Positions 35,684 to 44,841 of a stretch of DNA of 64,000 nt are shown piece after piece; within the stretch, counting starts at the first letter, position 1, and every line of letters begins with the position of its first letter. The notes under the pieces were generated by a model. That model was not told the DNA's origin. It worked only from the letters and a program-made list of their open reading frames with translations, and ran no database searches. Where the stretch lies: assembly GCA_964569425.1 (NCBI GenBank), contig CAZMVD010000007.1:6287-70286 (forward strand), read 5' to 3'. The translations under genes were made by a program, and so were the position numbers. Origin of the DNA: JACQXM01 sp964569425 (GTDB lineage: Bacteria; Planctomycetota; Phycisphaerae; UBA1845).

Positions 35684-38044
35684 ATGCAGGACGATACTCA
35701 CTCTTCACCCTTGAGCCCGGGATCTCTTGAGCAGGCGCTGCGCGCGCTCGAATCCGCAACGAATCAGCCGGACCCGGGACTGGAGATTCCCGGCTGCCGC
35801 ATCATGCGCGAGCTGTATCGCGGGGGGCAGGGCGTGGTGTACCAGGCCATTCAAACGGCGACCGGGCGGGTGGTCGCGGTGAAGGTGCTCGTGCCGCGCG
35901 GCGCATCGGTGGAGAAGGCGCGGCGGCGCTTTCTCAAGGAAGGGCGGTTGATCGCCCAACTCAAGCACCCGTACATCGTGACCTTGTACGATTCGGGCAC
36001 CACGGCCGACGACCGTCTCTATTACGTCATGGAGTACATCGAAGGGACTACGCTCCGCACCTATGTGCGCGATAAGAAGCTCCCCCTCGAAGAGGTGCTG
36101 GTCCTGTTCGCCACCCTGTGCGATGCCGTCGAGGCGCTCCACACGCGCGGCATCGTGCACCGTGATCTCAAACCTTCCAACGTCCTGGTGGATTCCAGCG
36201 GACGCCTCGTGTTGATCGATCTGGGCCTGGCGGTGGCCCGGTCCGCCCCCATCGAGGCCACGCTGTCCCAGCCCGGCGACCTTTTGGGCACACTCGCCTA
36301 CATGTCGCCGGAACAGACCACCAACACCAGCCTCGAACTTGATGCCCGTTCCGATGTCTATGCCCTGGGCGTCATGCTGTTTGAGGCATTGACCGGCAAT
36401 CATCCCTACTCCCTCCACGGCACCATTGAGAGGGTGGTGGAGCGCATTCGTGAATCCCAACCATTTCCCCTGACCGAAGCGTGGAGCCCGTCCGAAGGCG
36501 TTCACCACCATTCCAAAAATGGTGCGGGCAGTGTCTGTCCGTTGGACAAGGACATCGAGACAATCGTCCGCAAAGCGCTCGCGAAGGATCGTGCGCTTCG
36601 CTACGACTCGGCGGGCGAATTGTGTGCCGATCTTCGGCGCTACCTTGCTGGGGAGTCGATTGTCGCGCGTCCGCCGAGTGCGCTGAACTATGTTACCTCG
36701 CACGTGCGGCGCCTGGCACGCCGCCACCCGCGGTCAGCGGTGCTACTAGCGGCACTGGTCGGTCTGGCGGTCAGCGCCGGACCGATGGACGACTGGGTTC
36801 AGCGCGGGTTGCACGTTGATCGTGCCCTGTCGACATGGATGACGACGGCGCTGCTTGAACCCCCTTCCGCCGAGCGGCTCAGTCGGGTCGTGGTGGTGGG
36901 CATTACCGATGACACGGACGTGGCAGGGCTGGCAGAGCACACGGGGTTTGTCGATGTGTCGCCGGGCCAGGTGCGCAGTTGGCGCAGGCTGCACGGAGAA
37001 ATCATGAAGCAACTGGTGCGGAGCGGTTGTCGCGCCGTGGTCTTTGACATCCTGTTTCGCCAGGAGTCGGAATTTGATGAGACACTGTTGGAAGGCGTGC
37101 ATGCGCTCGCAGAACAGGGCATTCGCGTGATCATGGCCGTGGAGCCGTTCTGGTCAGGGGATCGCGGTCTGGATGCCCTGGCACCGGACCTTGCCGCCGC
37201 GGCGCGCTGGGGTTCGGTGGCCGCGAATTTCCGGCATTCGGAAGCGTGGTCGGTTCCCGTGGTGCTCGTGCGCGACGGCAAGGAGGTTCTGCGGTCCATG
37301 TCGCTGGAGACGCTCGCTGCTGTGCAGTTTCCATCGGGCGATTCGCGGGTGTTGTTTAATCCTGGTTCCGGGGCAGTGCTGGTGGTTGAGGAACGGTCGC
37401 CGACCGACGGCGTGTGGTGCCGCGTGCCCGGAAATCGGCACGTTGGTTCGCTTTTGACGCGCGACGTGCGGATGCCGAGCGATGAAGAAAGGCGCTATGG
37501 CGTCCGCGCGGGAGACGTGGTGGGGGATCTGCGACTGCCGCCGATCAGCGACGCAGCGATGGCGGCGTCTACCCTGGATTTTGGGGAGGTGCTGAGGGGC
37601 GACTCCACGGACCGGCACGATTCGTTCGCCGGTCGCGTCGTGGTGATCGGCAATCTGCGCAGCAATGCAGGGGACCGATTCCGTTATCCGGACGGCCGTA
37701 CGGTGTCGGGCGTCTATGGGCAGGCGGTGGCCATTGACGCATTGCTGCGCGAAAGCTGGGTGCGGCTGTCGCCCTTTGCGGAGCGCTGGTCCCTGGGGCT
37801 GGTTGGGGCGCTGGTGGGGTTGTGCATTGCCCTTCGCGCCGGCGGACGGTGGGTTCGCGGCGGCGCAGTGCTCGCGATTGCGGCGGTCGGGTTTCTGCTC
37901 GTGGCGTGCGGTGCCTGCTACCTGGCTCAATGGGTTATCAATCCGGGGCGTATCGTCCTGGCAGCCGTGGTTACGTGTGTACTGGTCGCGGCATTGCGCC
38001 GCGCCTGTGGCCTTTCCTCTTTTCTTGCCAAGGAGAGACATTGA
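35684..38044 (+). CDS. Ser/Thr protein kinase with extracytoplasmic CHASE2 sensor
   Basis: 786 residues. The kinase domain spans about 40-325: glycine loop RGGQGVVYQAI, catalytic Lys in VAVKVLV, HRDLKPSN, then LIDLGLA (DLG instead of DFG), and MSPEQ. A membrane helix follows (SAVLLAALVGLAVSAG), then a CHASE2 sensor (about 380-690, VVVVGITDDTDV, AVVFDILF, VVVIGNLRSN) and three C-terminal membrane helices (SLGLVGALVGLCIALR, VLAIAAVGFLLVACGACYLA, IVLAAVVTCVLVAALRRACG). The layout is an inner-membrane kinase sensing the periplasm. The promoter at 35508-35536 drives it. Its stop overlaps the ATG of the lipoprotein gene, suggesting that the lipoprotein is functionally coupled. Confidence 0.9.
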   Translation: MQDDTHSSPLSPGSLEQALRALESATNQPDPGLEIPGCRIMRELYRGGQGVVYQAIQTATGRVVAVKVLVPRGASVEKARRRFLKEGRLIAQLKHPYIVTLYDSGTTADDRLYYVMEYIEGTTLRTYVRDKKLPLEEVLVLFATLCDAVEALHTRGIVHRDLKPSNVLVDSSGRLVLIDLGLAVARSAPIEATLSQPGDLLGTLAYMSPEQTTNTSLELDARSDVYALGVMLFEALTGNHPYSLHGTIERVVERIRESQPFPLTEAWSPSEGVHHHSKNGAGSVCPLDKDIETIVRKALAKDRALRYDSAGELCADLRRYLAGESIVARPPSALNYVTSHVRRLARRHPRSAVLLAALVGLAVSAGPMDDWVQRGLHVDRALSTWMTTALLEPPSAERLSRVVVVGITDDTDVAGLAEHTGFVDVSPGQVRSWRRLHGEIMKQLVRSGCRAVVFDILFRQESEFDETLLEGVHALAEQGIRVIMAVEPFWSGDRGLDALAPDLAAAARWGSVAANFRHSEAWSVPVVLVRDGKEVLRSMSLETLAAVQFPSGDSRVLFNPGSGAVLVVEERSPTDGVWCRVPGNRHVGSLLTRDVRMPSDEERRYGVRAGDVVGDLRLPPISDAAMAASTLDFGEVLRGDSTDRHDSFAGRVVVIGNLRSNAGDRFRYPDGRTVSGVYGQAVAIDALLRESWVRLSPFAERWSLGLVGALVGLCIALRAGGRWVRGGAVLAIAAVGFLLVACGACYLAQWVINPGRIVLAAVVTCVLVAALRRACGLSSFLAKERH

Positions 38045-38739
38045 TGACGAAATCTGGTTTGATCGGCGCCGCGCTGGCCGCCGGGTTGGCCGCGGGCTGT
38101 GCAACAAACGGCAAGGACCACAAGTTCAATTCGGGGCCGTCGCTTCGATTGACCGGCGCGGTGGTTGAGGACACGTCAACGGCGACGCCTACGTATCACT
38201 TTGTCGACCTTGAGGAGCCAGACGGCGAACGAGGCGGTACGGACGTGCCGCTGGAGATCAGGAGTTGGTACACGACGAACCAGAACCTCAAGGTTGCGGT
38301 CAAAGAGAGCGTGGGTGGAAAGTTTTATAACTATGAGGCGGTCGTCGGTCCGCAGAGCAAAACCGAGACCACGACGTTCCGCCTGGTCAGCGCCGACAAG
38401 GGCATAGAGATTGCCAGCGGCTGGGTTATTGCGTGGGGGACGCTGGCCAGGGCAGCGACCGAATGGGTGACGGCCGCATCGGAAGGTTCGACGATCGCGC
38501 TGGAGCGCGTCAGCGGGACCACCGAACGGGTGTACTTTCTTCAGGGATTGAGAGCAACGGTTACCTGTGGATCGGCCAGCCCGGTTTATATCACGTCACC
38601 AGGGTATTACGTGCAGTTGGATTACACCTATGGTACTACGGCGTGTACGGTCACGGGTCCGACCCCGATTGCCGGCTCTGCGGTGGAGCCGACGGTGAAT
38701 CGGCTCAGCATGATCATGGATGTGGCAAACAAGCCATGA
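38044..38739 (+). CDS. Lipoprotein coupled to the CHASE2 kinase
   Basis: 231 residues. The ATG overlaps the kinase stop (TGATG) and AGGAGAG lies just upstream. The signal LIGAALAAGLAAGC is a lipobox. The mature protein is beta-rich with Tyr/Thr-rich strands (VPLEIRSWYTTNQNLKVAV, YYVQLDYTYGTTACTV), probably one or two beta-sandwich domains. No family is recognised. Tight coupling to a periplasm-sensing kinase suggests a sensor accessory or a regulated surface protein; this is inference only. Confidence 0.75.
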   Translation: MTKSGLIGAALAAGLAAGCATNGKDHKFNSGPSLRLTGAVVEDTSTATPTYHFVDLEEPDGERGGTDVPLEIRSWYTTNQNLKVAVKESVGGKFYNYEAVVGPQSKTETTTFRLVSADKGIEIASGWVIAWGTLARAATEWVTAASEGSTIALERVSGTTERVYFLQGLRATVTCGSASPVYITSPGYYVQLDYTYGTTACTVTGPTPIAGSAVEPTVNRLSMIMDVANKP

Positions 38740-38848
38740 CGCAACGTGCGCAGGCGCGTGAACGGGGTGCGAGGCGCACCGGACGCTGCCGCACCGAATC
38801 GGCGCAGGAAGTCGAAAGACCGGCGATAACGTTTCGGGTGTAACGCGG

Positions 38849-40084
38849 TCAGCGCGCGATCGTCCAGTTGGCCAATACGTTGTTGGCATTTCCTTCGGCA
38901 TAGGTGCCGGTGATCTGGCCCGTTTGCGCGTTGGCCTGTCCGGTGTAAATGCCGCGGTTGAAGCCCTGGATTCGCTCCGGAGCGTCGTCGGTCATGTTGA
39001 GCACCCCATTCGCGTCGATCGTTCCGGTTAACGCAAAGTTGCCGGTGTTTGCCCAGGTGGACGTTCCAGTAACCTGGCCGTTTTGCGCGATTGAGATTGC
39101 CACCGTGTGCGCGGCGTTGGCGGGGGTCTGCACGCCGCCCTGGTAGTTGCCGGCGAAGGCGGCGACGCCCTGCCCGCCGCCGCCACCGGGCACAAAGGGC
39201 GGAGGAAGTTCAAAACCCTGGATCGCCTGAGAGTTAAACAAGCTGATGATCTCATGCAGGTAGCGGCCGTGCACGCCGAAGTTGTTCGATGCGGCCGCCG
39301 TGCGGTCCTGGGTTACTTGTCCATCGGCGCCGACCACAAGCACAATCTGCACAGTGCCGGCGTTGTTGGCGGCTACTACTTTGCCGCAATGGACCATGGC
39401 CGAGCCGCTGGTTCCGGGGGTCGTCGGCGCCTGGTGCTGCAGCACGTCGGTATTCTGCGGCGTGACCACCTGGGTGGTATCGTGACTGCGAAAAGCGGTG
39501 ACGGTGCCCGAAAGTGAGGTGGCCTGCGGAACGGTCTGACCGGGGACGATGGCGATGAATTCGTTCACATCGCCCGGAAACCCTGCGATCAGGATGCGGT
39601 CGCCCAGTTGCATGGTTTCCAATTCGGCAATGGTGGCGAGCGTGAGCGTTGTCGGGAGAACCTCCTGGGTGGTGAAAAGCCCCACGTCGGGCGATGCGAG
39701 CGGACTGCCGGTGTATTGGGGATGCGTGAGCGCGCGCAGCAGTTTGACGACGGTACCGGTGCCGGACTGCACCGCCACTACCTCTTCGACGCGCAACCCG
39801 GTCAATCCGTTGAAGATTTCGGTAACGTGTGCGTTGGTGGCCAGCAGGCGCGGTCCCACCGCAAAGGCGGTGCCGAGCGTGGAGAAACCGATGTCGTTCT
39901 CACCCGGACCGGTTCGCACTCTAATGGCGACCGCATAGGTCGCGGCGTTCATACGCGCAAATGCGGTTGCGTCGCTGGGGCAATCCTGGAACAAACTGCC
40001 TCCACCGACCGGGGCGCAACCGGGCACGCTCCAGGAAACCACCGAAAAAGTAACCGCACCGAACAGAAAAGCCGCCTTGTGCAT
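38849..40084 (-). CDS. Trypsin-like serine protease lipoprotein
   Basis: 411 residues. The signal ends near VSWSVPGC, giving a lipid anchor. The protease fold has its triad: His in LLATNAHVTE, Asp in LASPDVGLFT, Ser in PTTPGTSGSAMV. This is the trypsin-like (S1/DegP-type) arrangement with no PDZ domain. A C-terminal beta-rich domain (residues about 320-411: VAAFAGNYQGGVQTP, QNGQVTGTSTWANTGN) resembles repeats of lipocalin-like binding modules. It probably cleaves envelope or extracellular proteins. It is convergent with the kinase-lipoprotein pair. Confidence 0.85.
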   Translation of the reverse strand: MHKAAFLFGAVTFSVVSWSVPGCAPVGGGSLFQDCPSDATAFARMNAATYAVAIRVRTGPGENDIGFSTLGTAFAVGPRLLATNAHVTEIFNGLTGLRVEEVVAVQSGTGTVVKLLRALTHPQYTGSPLASPDVGLFTTQEVLPTTLTLATIAELETMQLGDRILIAGFPGDVNEFIAIVPGQTVPQATSLSGTVTAFRSHDTTQVVTPQNTDVLQHQAPTTPGTSGSAMVHCGKVVAANNAGTVQIVLVVGADGQVTQDRTAAASNNFGVHGRYLHEIISLFNSQAIQGFELPPPFVPGGGGGQGVAAFAGNYQGGVQTPANAAHTVAISIAQNGQVTGTSTWANTGNFALTGTIDANGVLNMTDDAPERIQGFNRGIYTGQANAQTGQITGTYAEGNANNVLANWTIAR

Positions 40085-40179
40085 AGCCTATTTGCTCCCG
40101 TTTCATTCGAGGCGTCGTTCCACTTGGACGACACCGTTTCACACGTCAGGTATTCGGTTCTTCGGCCCTTGGCGGGCAG

Positions 40180-40208
40180 ATTCTAGCAAAGAGAATCGAG
40201 GACGTCAT
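40180..40208 (-). promoter_or_regulatory. Likely promoter of the trypsin-like gene
   Basis: On the minus strand ATGACG (40208-40203), a 17-bp spacer and TAGAAT (40185-40180) precede the gene start at 40084 by about 95 bp. The -10 box matches well, the -35 box moderately. Confidence 0.5.
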
Positions 40209-40284
40209 CCGGTCCCGGCGAGCTGTGGCGCGATCCGGGCTTCCCTTGGCCGGCAGACTGATTTCATGCCGCAATTGGGCGTAT

Positions 40285-41067
40285 TTACATCTGATGCCTG
40301 ATCGCCCACAGGTCTGGAAACACCGGGTGGAAGAGCGATTGCTTGAGGAACTCGACCCCGAGCGAGCCTCCGGTACCGTGCTTGCTGCCGATCGTCCGCT
40401 CGACGAGCTTGATGTGCCGGTAGCGCCATTCCTGAAGCCCCTCATCGAAATCGGTCATCAATTCAAAGAGGATTGTCATGTTGGGCTTCGTGCGATACAG
40501 GCGCAGCAGGGCCTCCTGCACGGCGGGTTGCGGGATGATTGCTGCTTCGACGGGTCGAGCGCGAACGACGGGGGGGATGTTCGCCTCATGCACTTCCAGA
40601 AAGTCGTAAAACGCATCGACCACGCTCGGTTCGCGCAGGCGGCGCTCGATTTCCCCCCGCCGACTTGAGCCCGCCGGACAATGCTTGAGCATTTCGGGCC
40701 GTTTGTAGCCCAGCAGGAACTCCAACTCCCGGAACTGTGCAGACTGAAAGCCGGAGGCGGTATCCAGCCGGTCGCGAAAGCTGCTGAACGACATCGGCGT
40801 CATGGTTTCGAGGATGTCGATCTGTTCCACGAGCGTCTTCATTACGGTGCGGGCGCGTTTGAAGGTGTGCAGGGCGGCGAACAGATCCCCGGCCACGAAA
40901 TCGCGTTTGATCTTGTCCAGTTCGTGCAACAGCAGCTTGAACCAGAGTTCGTAGGTCTGGTGAATGATGATGAACAGGGGTTCGTCGTGCTCCGGCGGAT
41001 CGGAGTGAGCTTGCTGGAGACTCAGCAGGGCATCGAGCTGGAGATAATCCGCATAGGTGAGCGTCAT
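40285..41067 (-). CDS. kynA: Tryptophan 2,3-dioxygenase
   Basis: 260 residues from the ATG at 41067. A haem enzyme that opens the indole ring of L-tryptophan, the first step of the kynurenine route. FIIIHQTYELWFKLLLHELD is the strongly conserved substrate/haem region; SFRDRLDTASGFQS, the likely proximal-His region EWRYRHIKLVERTIGSKHGT and GTGGSLGVEFLK are also family hallmarks. No other kynurenine-pathway gene lies nearby, so the product may feed a pathway elsewhere or serve catabolism. Confidence 0.95.
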   Translation of the reverse strand: MTLTYADYLQLDALLSLQQAHSDPPEHDEPLFIIIHQTYELWFKLLLHELDKIKRDFVAGDLFAALHTFKRARTVMKTLVEQIDILETMTPMSFSSFRDRLDTASGFQSAQFRELEFLLGYKRPEMLKHCPAGSSRRGEIERRLREPSVVDAFYDFLEVHEANIPPVVRARPVEAAIIPQPAVQEALLRLYRTKPNMTILFELMTDFDEGLQEWRYRHIKLVERTIGSKHGTGGSLGVEFLKQSLFHPVFPDLWAIRHQM

Positions 41068-41169
41068 GGTTATCGCATTCGAAGATGGTGCACGCGTTCC
41101 TGGCACCGCGTGGGCTTCATGGGCGCCTGCGCATTCCGAATTCCTGTACCGAACTTTACCATTCCTGGT

Positions 41170-42783
41170 TCACCCCCGACTGATGACCAGCACGGCTGCA
41201 TCGTCATCCGCCTGGCTGCCGCCCAGGTGGGTGGTGTACGCCTGGGCGATGTTTGCCATCAGCGTCGCCGCCGGGGCAAACGCCGCGCGGTCCAGCAGAA
41301 CCTCATGGAGCCGTTGATCTCCGAGCGCTTCACCTCCGACACTGGCCGCTTCGACCAACCCGTCTGTATGGCAGACCACTCGGAATCCCTCAGGTAATTC
41401 CACTCGGGTGGCGTCGTACAGGTAATCCGGGTCCACGCCGAGCACCAGCGAGGGTTGATCGAGCGTGACCAGACGACCGGGCGCTACCAGCAGCAGCGGC
41501 GGCATGCCTCCGGCGTTGACGTAGGCCAGTTTCCCGGCGGCAAGATCGATGGCCAGATAAAGGCATGGCAGCACCTGGCGCGCCGTGGATGTGCCGATCG
41601 TCCGATTCAGTTGATTGATCAACGCAGCGGGGTCAAGCAGCACGTCGTCGGACACGGCCACGGCGGCGTGAATGGCAGTCCGCAGTGCCGCCGCCTGTAC
41701 CAGTCCGGAGATGCCGTGTCCGCCGCCGTCGATGAGCACTGCGCAACAGCGCTGTTCGTCGAGGTGCAGCACGTCTCCCAGGTCGCCGCATCGTGCCCGC
41801 CCGGCGAAGACGCGCAGTGCGACATCGAAGGTTTCGCTGGACTTGGGCGGCAGGGAGAGTGTGGCCTGAACGCGGCGCAACGTGCTCAGCCACGCCACCC
41901 CCTCGCGCCCAGCGGTACGGGTGAGCTTACGCGACGATTCTGCGATCATGGCACCGATCAGTGCCCCTGCCGCAGCGGTATATTGCAATGCCGTGGCGGC
42001 AAAGGGCTTTTTCGACGCCGCCCGATCGACATAAACGATTCCGATGACCTCACCGCGGTAGGTCAGGGGGGCGACGATGGCGGTTGTGGCATAGCCGAGC
42101 TTGGTTCCCACTTGTGATGCGGTTTGAGGATATCGGCCTGATACTGCCTGAAGAATGGGCGCCAATACGAACCACTGACTCACGGGTGTCATCGATCCGC
42201 CAGCGGGCCGGCGCAAGGCCCGATGGGCGAGGGGGCGCAGCTCCGTCTTGCTGTCGCCGCGAAGTGCAATCAGACCGCGTTCCGCCTGTACGTCGAGCAG
42301 CAGTTGCCCGAGGGCGGTGTTGGCGATGTCCTCGGGCCGCACCATCAGCGACGGTTCTCCGGAAAGGCGGGAGAGTTGTTCCACCTGTGATAGGGTGAGC
42401 GACAACGGTGCCTTGGTCTTGATCCATTCACAGTGCGGCGGCTCGGTCCGGTCGGGGGTCAGGAACTCGAGGTCGATGCGTTCCGGGGACACCGTGTCGT
42501 CGAGAAACTCCAGGACGCGGTCGCCCGCGCGGATGACGTCGCCGTGGGTTAACAGGGTTTCGGTGATCAGCTCGCCGTTGACGTACGACTTGTTGCGACT
42601 GCCGAGGTCGCGGACCCGAAACCGTCCGTCCGTCTCCATATCGATGCGCAGGTGCTCGCGCGAGATCATGTCGTCGTCGAAGCTGATCTGGCAGTTGGGG
42701 GCGCGTCCGAGAACGAAATGGTCGGTGTCCAGCGACCGGGTTTGCAACTGTCCGGCGTCATCGACATAGCGCAGCAGGGCCAT
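41170..42783 (-). CDS. FHA-GAF-PP2C (SpoIIE-type) phosphatase
   Basis: 537 residues. An N-terminal FHA domain (VLGRAPNCQISFDDDMISRE, GSRNKSYVNG, residues about 20-95) binds phosphothreonine. A GAF domain follows (about 150-290, GEVIGIVYVDRAA). The C-terminal SpoIIE/PP2C phosphatase (about 320-537) has metal-binding Asp motifs in VLIDGGGHG, VCHTDGL and DDDAAVLVI. It is the natural counterpart of Hanks-type kinases such as the one at 35684, binding phosphoproteins through FHA and removing phosphates. The ligand of GAF is unknown. The gene is monocistronic and convergent with nothing close. Confidence 0.9.
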   Translation of the reverse strand: MALLRYVDDAGQLQTRSLDTDHFVLGRAPNCQISFDDDMISREHLRIDMETDGRFRVRDLGSRNKSYVNGELITETLLTHGDVIRAGDRVLEFLDDTVSPERIDLEFLTPDRTEPPHCEWIKTKAPLSLTLSQVEQLSRLSGEPSLMVRPEDIANTALGQLLLDVQAERGLIALRGDSKTELRPLAHRALRRPAGGSMTPVSQWFVLAPILQAVSGRYPQTASQVGTKLGYATTAIVAPLTYRGEVIGIVYVDRAASKKPFAATALQYTAAAGALIGAMIAESSRKLTRTAGREGVAWLSTLRRVQATLSLPPKSSETFDVALRVFAGRARCGDLGDVLHLDEQRCCAVLIDGGGHGISGLVQAAALRTAIHAAVAVSDDVLLDPAALINQLNRTIGTSTARQVLPCLYLAIDLAAGKLAYVNAGGMPPLLLVAPGRLVTLDQPSLVLGVDPDYLYDATRVELPEGFRVVCHTDGLVEAASVGGEALGDQRLHEVLLDRAAFAPAATLMANIAQAYTTHLGGSQADDDAAVLVISRG

Positions 42784-43148
42784 GCCCGGCCACTATATGG
42801 GGGCGCGACCCCCTGACAAGCTTGAGGGGGCGCATGTATTATGGGGTCGGGGCCCATAAGGTCTCGCGCGGCGCAAAGGGTCAGGATCAGGTTTGCGGGG
42901 CGCTGCCAATTTGAACTCAATAGAGATGAATGAGGTAATCAGGTTATCGGTCGAAGATTGACTATTTTAGCCAGACTCCGCAAGTTGCGATTCGAGCCGT
43001 TAGTGCCCGCCAAACCAGAAGTTAGAGAGGATTCTCGGGGCCAGTCTATTGACGGCTTTGAAAGGACTCGCTAGTATAGGGAAGAGTTGTCCGGGAGCTG
43101 TGCGCATCCCGGTCGTTCGGGCTCGTTTTTCGGGAAAGAGGCACTACG
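42784..43148 (+). other. 365-bp intergenic region between divergent genes
   Basis: There is no credible gene. Its main content is the promoter at 43049-43077 for the first PEP-CTERM gene. The left half near 42820-42930 shows no clear structured element or promoter for the phosphatase. Confidence 0.5.
43049..43077 (+). promoter_or_regulatory. Promoter of the first PEP-CTERM gene
   Basis: TTGACG (43049-43054), a 17-bp spacer and TAGTAT (43072-43077) lie about 70 bp before the GTG start at 43149. No sigma54-type GG-GC pattern was found, although PEP-CTERM genes are RpoN-controlled in some bacteria. Confidence 0.65.
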
Positions 43149-43793
43149 GTGGGGAAAGGTCCAGGTCAGTCGGTGTGCAAGCCCTTGCTCTCGGTCGCTG
43201 CGCTGGCGGTGTTCGTCGGGGCGGCGTCACCTTCCGCGTTGGGCAATATCGTTCTCGATTTTGAGTCGGCCGCGTCATCCACCAAGATGTACGCGGGCGT
43301 TTCCAACGAGTATACGTCGTTCGGATTCAAACTCGAGAGTTCTGCTTTTGCCTCGTGGGGCACGTCCAGTTCGAACTATGCGGGGTCTACCGCGTTGTTT
43401 AATCTTTTTGACAACGATACCACGGTACTCTCGCGGACGGACGGCGGAGTGTTCGACCTGTATTCCATCGATTTGAGTGAGGCCTTCCGTGGGGGGCGGT
43501 CCGCGTCTGTCGACTTTGTCGGCACTCGAGTGGATGGTACCCAGGTGGTGGAGTCTGTCGTGTTGGACGGGATCTTCGGGTTTGAATCGTTCAACTTCAA
43601 CAGCCTGACGGGGGTTACTTCCGTTTTCTGGTCGCAGGGTTCGTCGTACCATCAGTTCGACAACGTGGCGCTGGGGTTGATGGGCGATCCGAGTCCCGGC
43701 GGGGTCGTACCTGTACCCGGGGCGTTTCTCCTGGGTGCCTTTGGTCTGACGCTGGCCGGCGTGATCAAGCGGCGGCAGTCCAAAACCGCCTGA
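43149..43793 (+). CDS. PEP-CTERM-type surface protein (VPxPGA variant)
   Basis: 214 residues, GTG start. The signal LSVAALAVFVGAASPSALG is followed by a beta-rich extracellular domain with many Ser, Asp and aromatic residues. The sorting signal is C-terminal: VPVPGAFLLGAFGLTLAGVI then KRRQ, a motif-helix-basic cluster read by exosortase, but with VPVPGA rather than VPEP. No exosortase gene is in the window. A strong intrinsic terminator follows at 43823-43853. The function of the mature domain is unknown. Confidence 0.8.
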   Translation: MGKGPGQSVCKPLLSVAALAVFVGAASPSALGNIVLDFESAASSTKMYAGVSNEYTSFGFKLESSAFASWGTSSSNYAGSTALFNLFDNDTTVLSRTDGGVFDLYSIDLSEAFRGGRSASVDFVGTRVDGTQVVESVVLDGIFGFESFNFNSLTGVTSVFWSQGSSYHQFDNVALGLMGDPSPGGVVPVPGAFLLGAFGLTLAGVIKRRQSKTA

Positions 43794-43822
43794 GCCGCTC
43801 AGGAACTTTGAAGAACGTGTGG

Positions 43823-43853
43823 CCGCGGCCCTTTTGGGCCGCGGTTTTTTTTT
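43823..43853 (+). terminator. Intrinsic terminator after the first PEP-CTERM gene
   Basis: CCGCGGCCC (43823-43831), loop TTTT, GGGCCGCGG (43836-43844), then nine T. A perfect nine-bp GC-rich stem; this is the clearest terminator in the window. Confidence 0.95.
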
Positions 43854-44016
43854 GCTCATTCCGAGTTTGGGGCCAAAGTCCCGCAAGGAACGACTCTGAT
43901 GACTACATACTGCTTTGAGGGGAAAGAACCGCTTTGAGTCAAGGCCGGTACAGGCCGGATTGCTTGTGGCCATGAGATTGGTTGGGTTCCTGTTGTCGGA
44001 TTGAGGAGGAGAAGTC

Positions 44017-44580
44017 ATGCGATCAACTCTTGCGAAGATGGGGGTGATGGCCGGGGTAATGGCGTTTGCGACGGCTGCCCAGGCAGCCATTGTGTCCTTT
44101 CATTTTCCCCTGGAGGGATCCCAGGAGGCAGTGCCCAACAACAGCAATTCGGCCGGGGCGGCCACGCTGCGGTATGACACCGTCAACCAGACTTATGATC
44201 TGGATCTGTTCGTGGTCGGTATTCCGCTGTCGAACCTGGCGGCCGCGGGCGCCAACGGCACGCCGGTGCACTTTCACCGGGCGCCTCCGGGTGTGAACGG
44301 ACCGATCGTCGTCGACGTCGGCTACTTCGGGACCTTTGTGAATGACGGGCTTGGCATTCGGTTGATGGTCTCGGACATTCTTTTTGGCGGCCCGCAGGGG
44401 GCGATCAACTCCGATCCGACGCAGAATGCCGCCGATTTGTTCGCGGGGAACTTATACCTCAACGTGCACACGCTTGATTTTCCGGGTGGGCAAATTCGCG
44501 GCCAGGTCGTACCTGAACCGCTGACCCTGTTTCTGGTCGGCGCCGGTGGCCTGGTTCTGTTTCGCCGGCGAGGCAAATAG
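44017..44580 (+). CDS. CHRD-domain PEP-CTERM surface protein
   Basis: 187 residues; AGGAGGAGAAG lies just upstream of the ATG. The signal MGVMAGVMAFATAAQA is followed by a CHRD (chordin-type) domain: LEGSQEAVPNNSNSAGAATL at its start, PVHFHRAPPGVNGPIVVDVG in the middle and NLYLNVHTLDFPGGQIRGQV at its end. The C-terminal VPEPLTLFLVGAGGLVLFRRR is a canonical PEP-CTERM sorting tag. CHRD domains are of unknown function, often on cell surfaces. A second CHRD protein with a lipobox anchor lies at 61903-62505. Confidence 0.9.
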   Translation: MRSTLAKMGVMAGVMAFATAAQAAIVSFHFPLEGSQEAVPNNSNSAGAATLRYDTVNQTYDLDLFVVGIPLSNLAAAGANGTPVHFHRAPPGVNGPIVVDVGYFGTFVNDGLGIRLMVSDILFGGPQGAINSDPTQNAADLFAGNLYLNVHTLDFPGGQIRGQVVPEPLTLFLVGAGGLVLFRRRGK

Positions 44581-44619
44581 CCTGTTTACCATCCATATCC
44601 TGTGGGGACCTTTCGACGA

Positions 44620-44647
44620 GGGCGCCGGTCAGCCGGCGCCCTTTTTT
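44620..44647 (+). terminator. Intrinsic terminator after the CHRD PEP-CTERM gene
   Basis: GGGCGCCGG (44620-44628), loop TCAG, CCGGCGCCC (44633-44641), then six T. A perfect nine-bp stem. Confidence 0.92.
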
Positions 44648-44841
44648 ATGGGTGGTTTCGGGAACCGGCGGAAACACGACCTGGCCGGGTCCGAGTCTCC
44701 GCGGGCTCAAGGCACTTTCGCCATGTGGCAATCGCCCATCTCTTGGTCCCGGGGAGCATTTGCGGCGCGCGGGACAAGTACCCGTTCGAGGCCGCAGTGC
44801 TGTCATTGCCAACGAATCCGGTAGAATCTCCGACCGTGACG

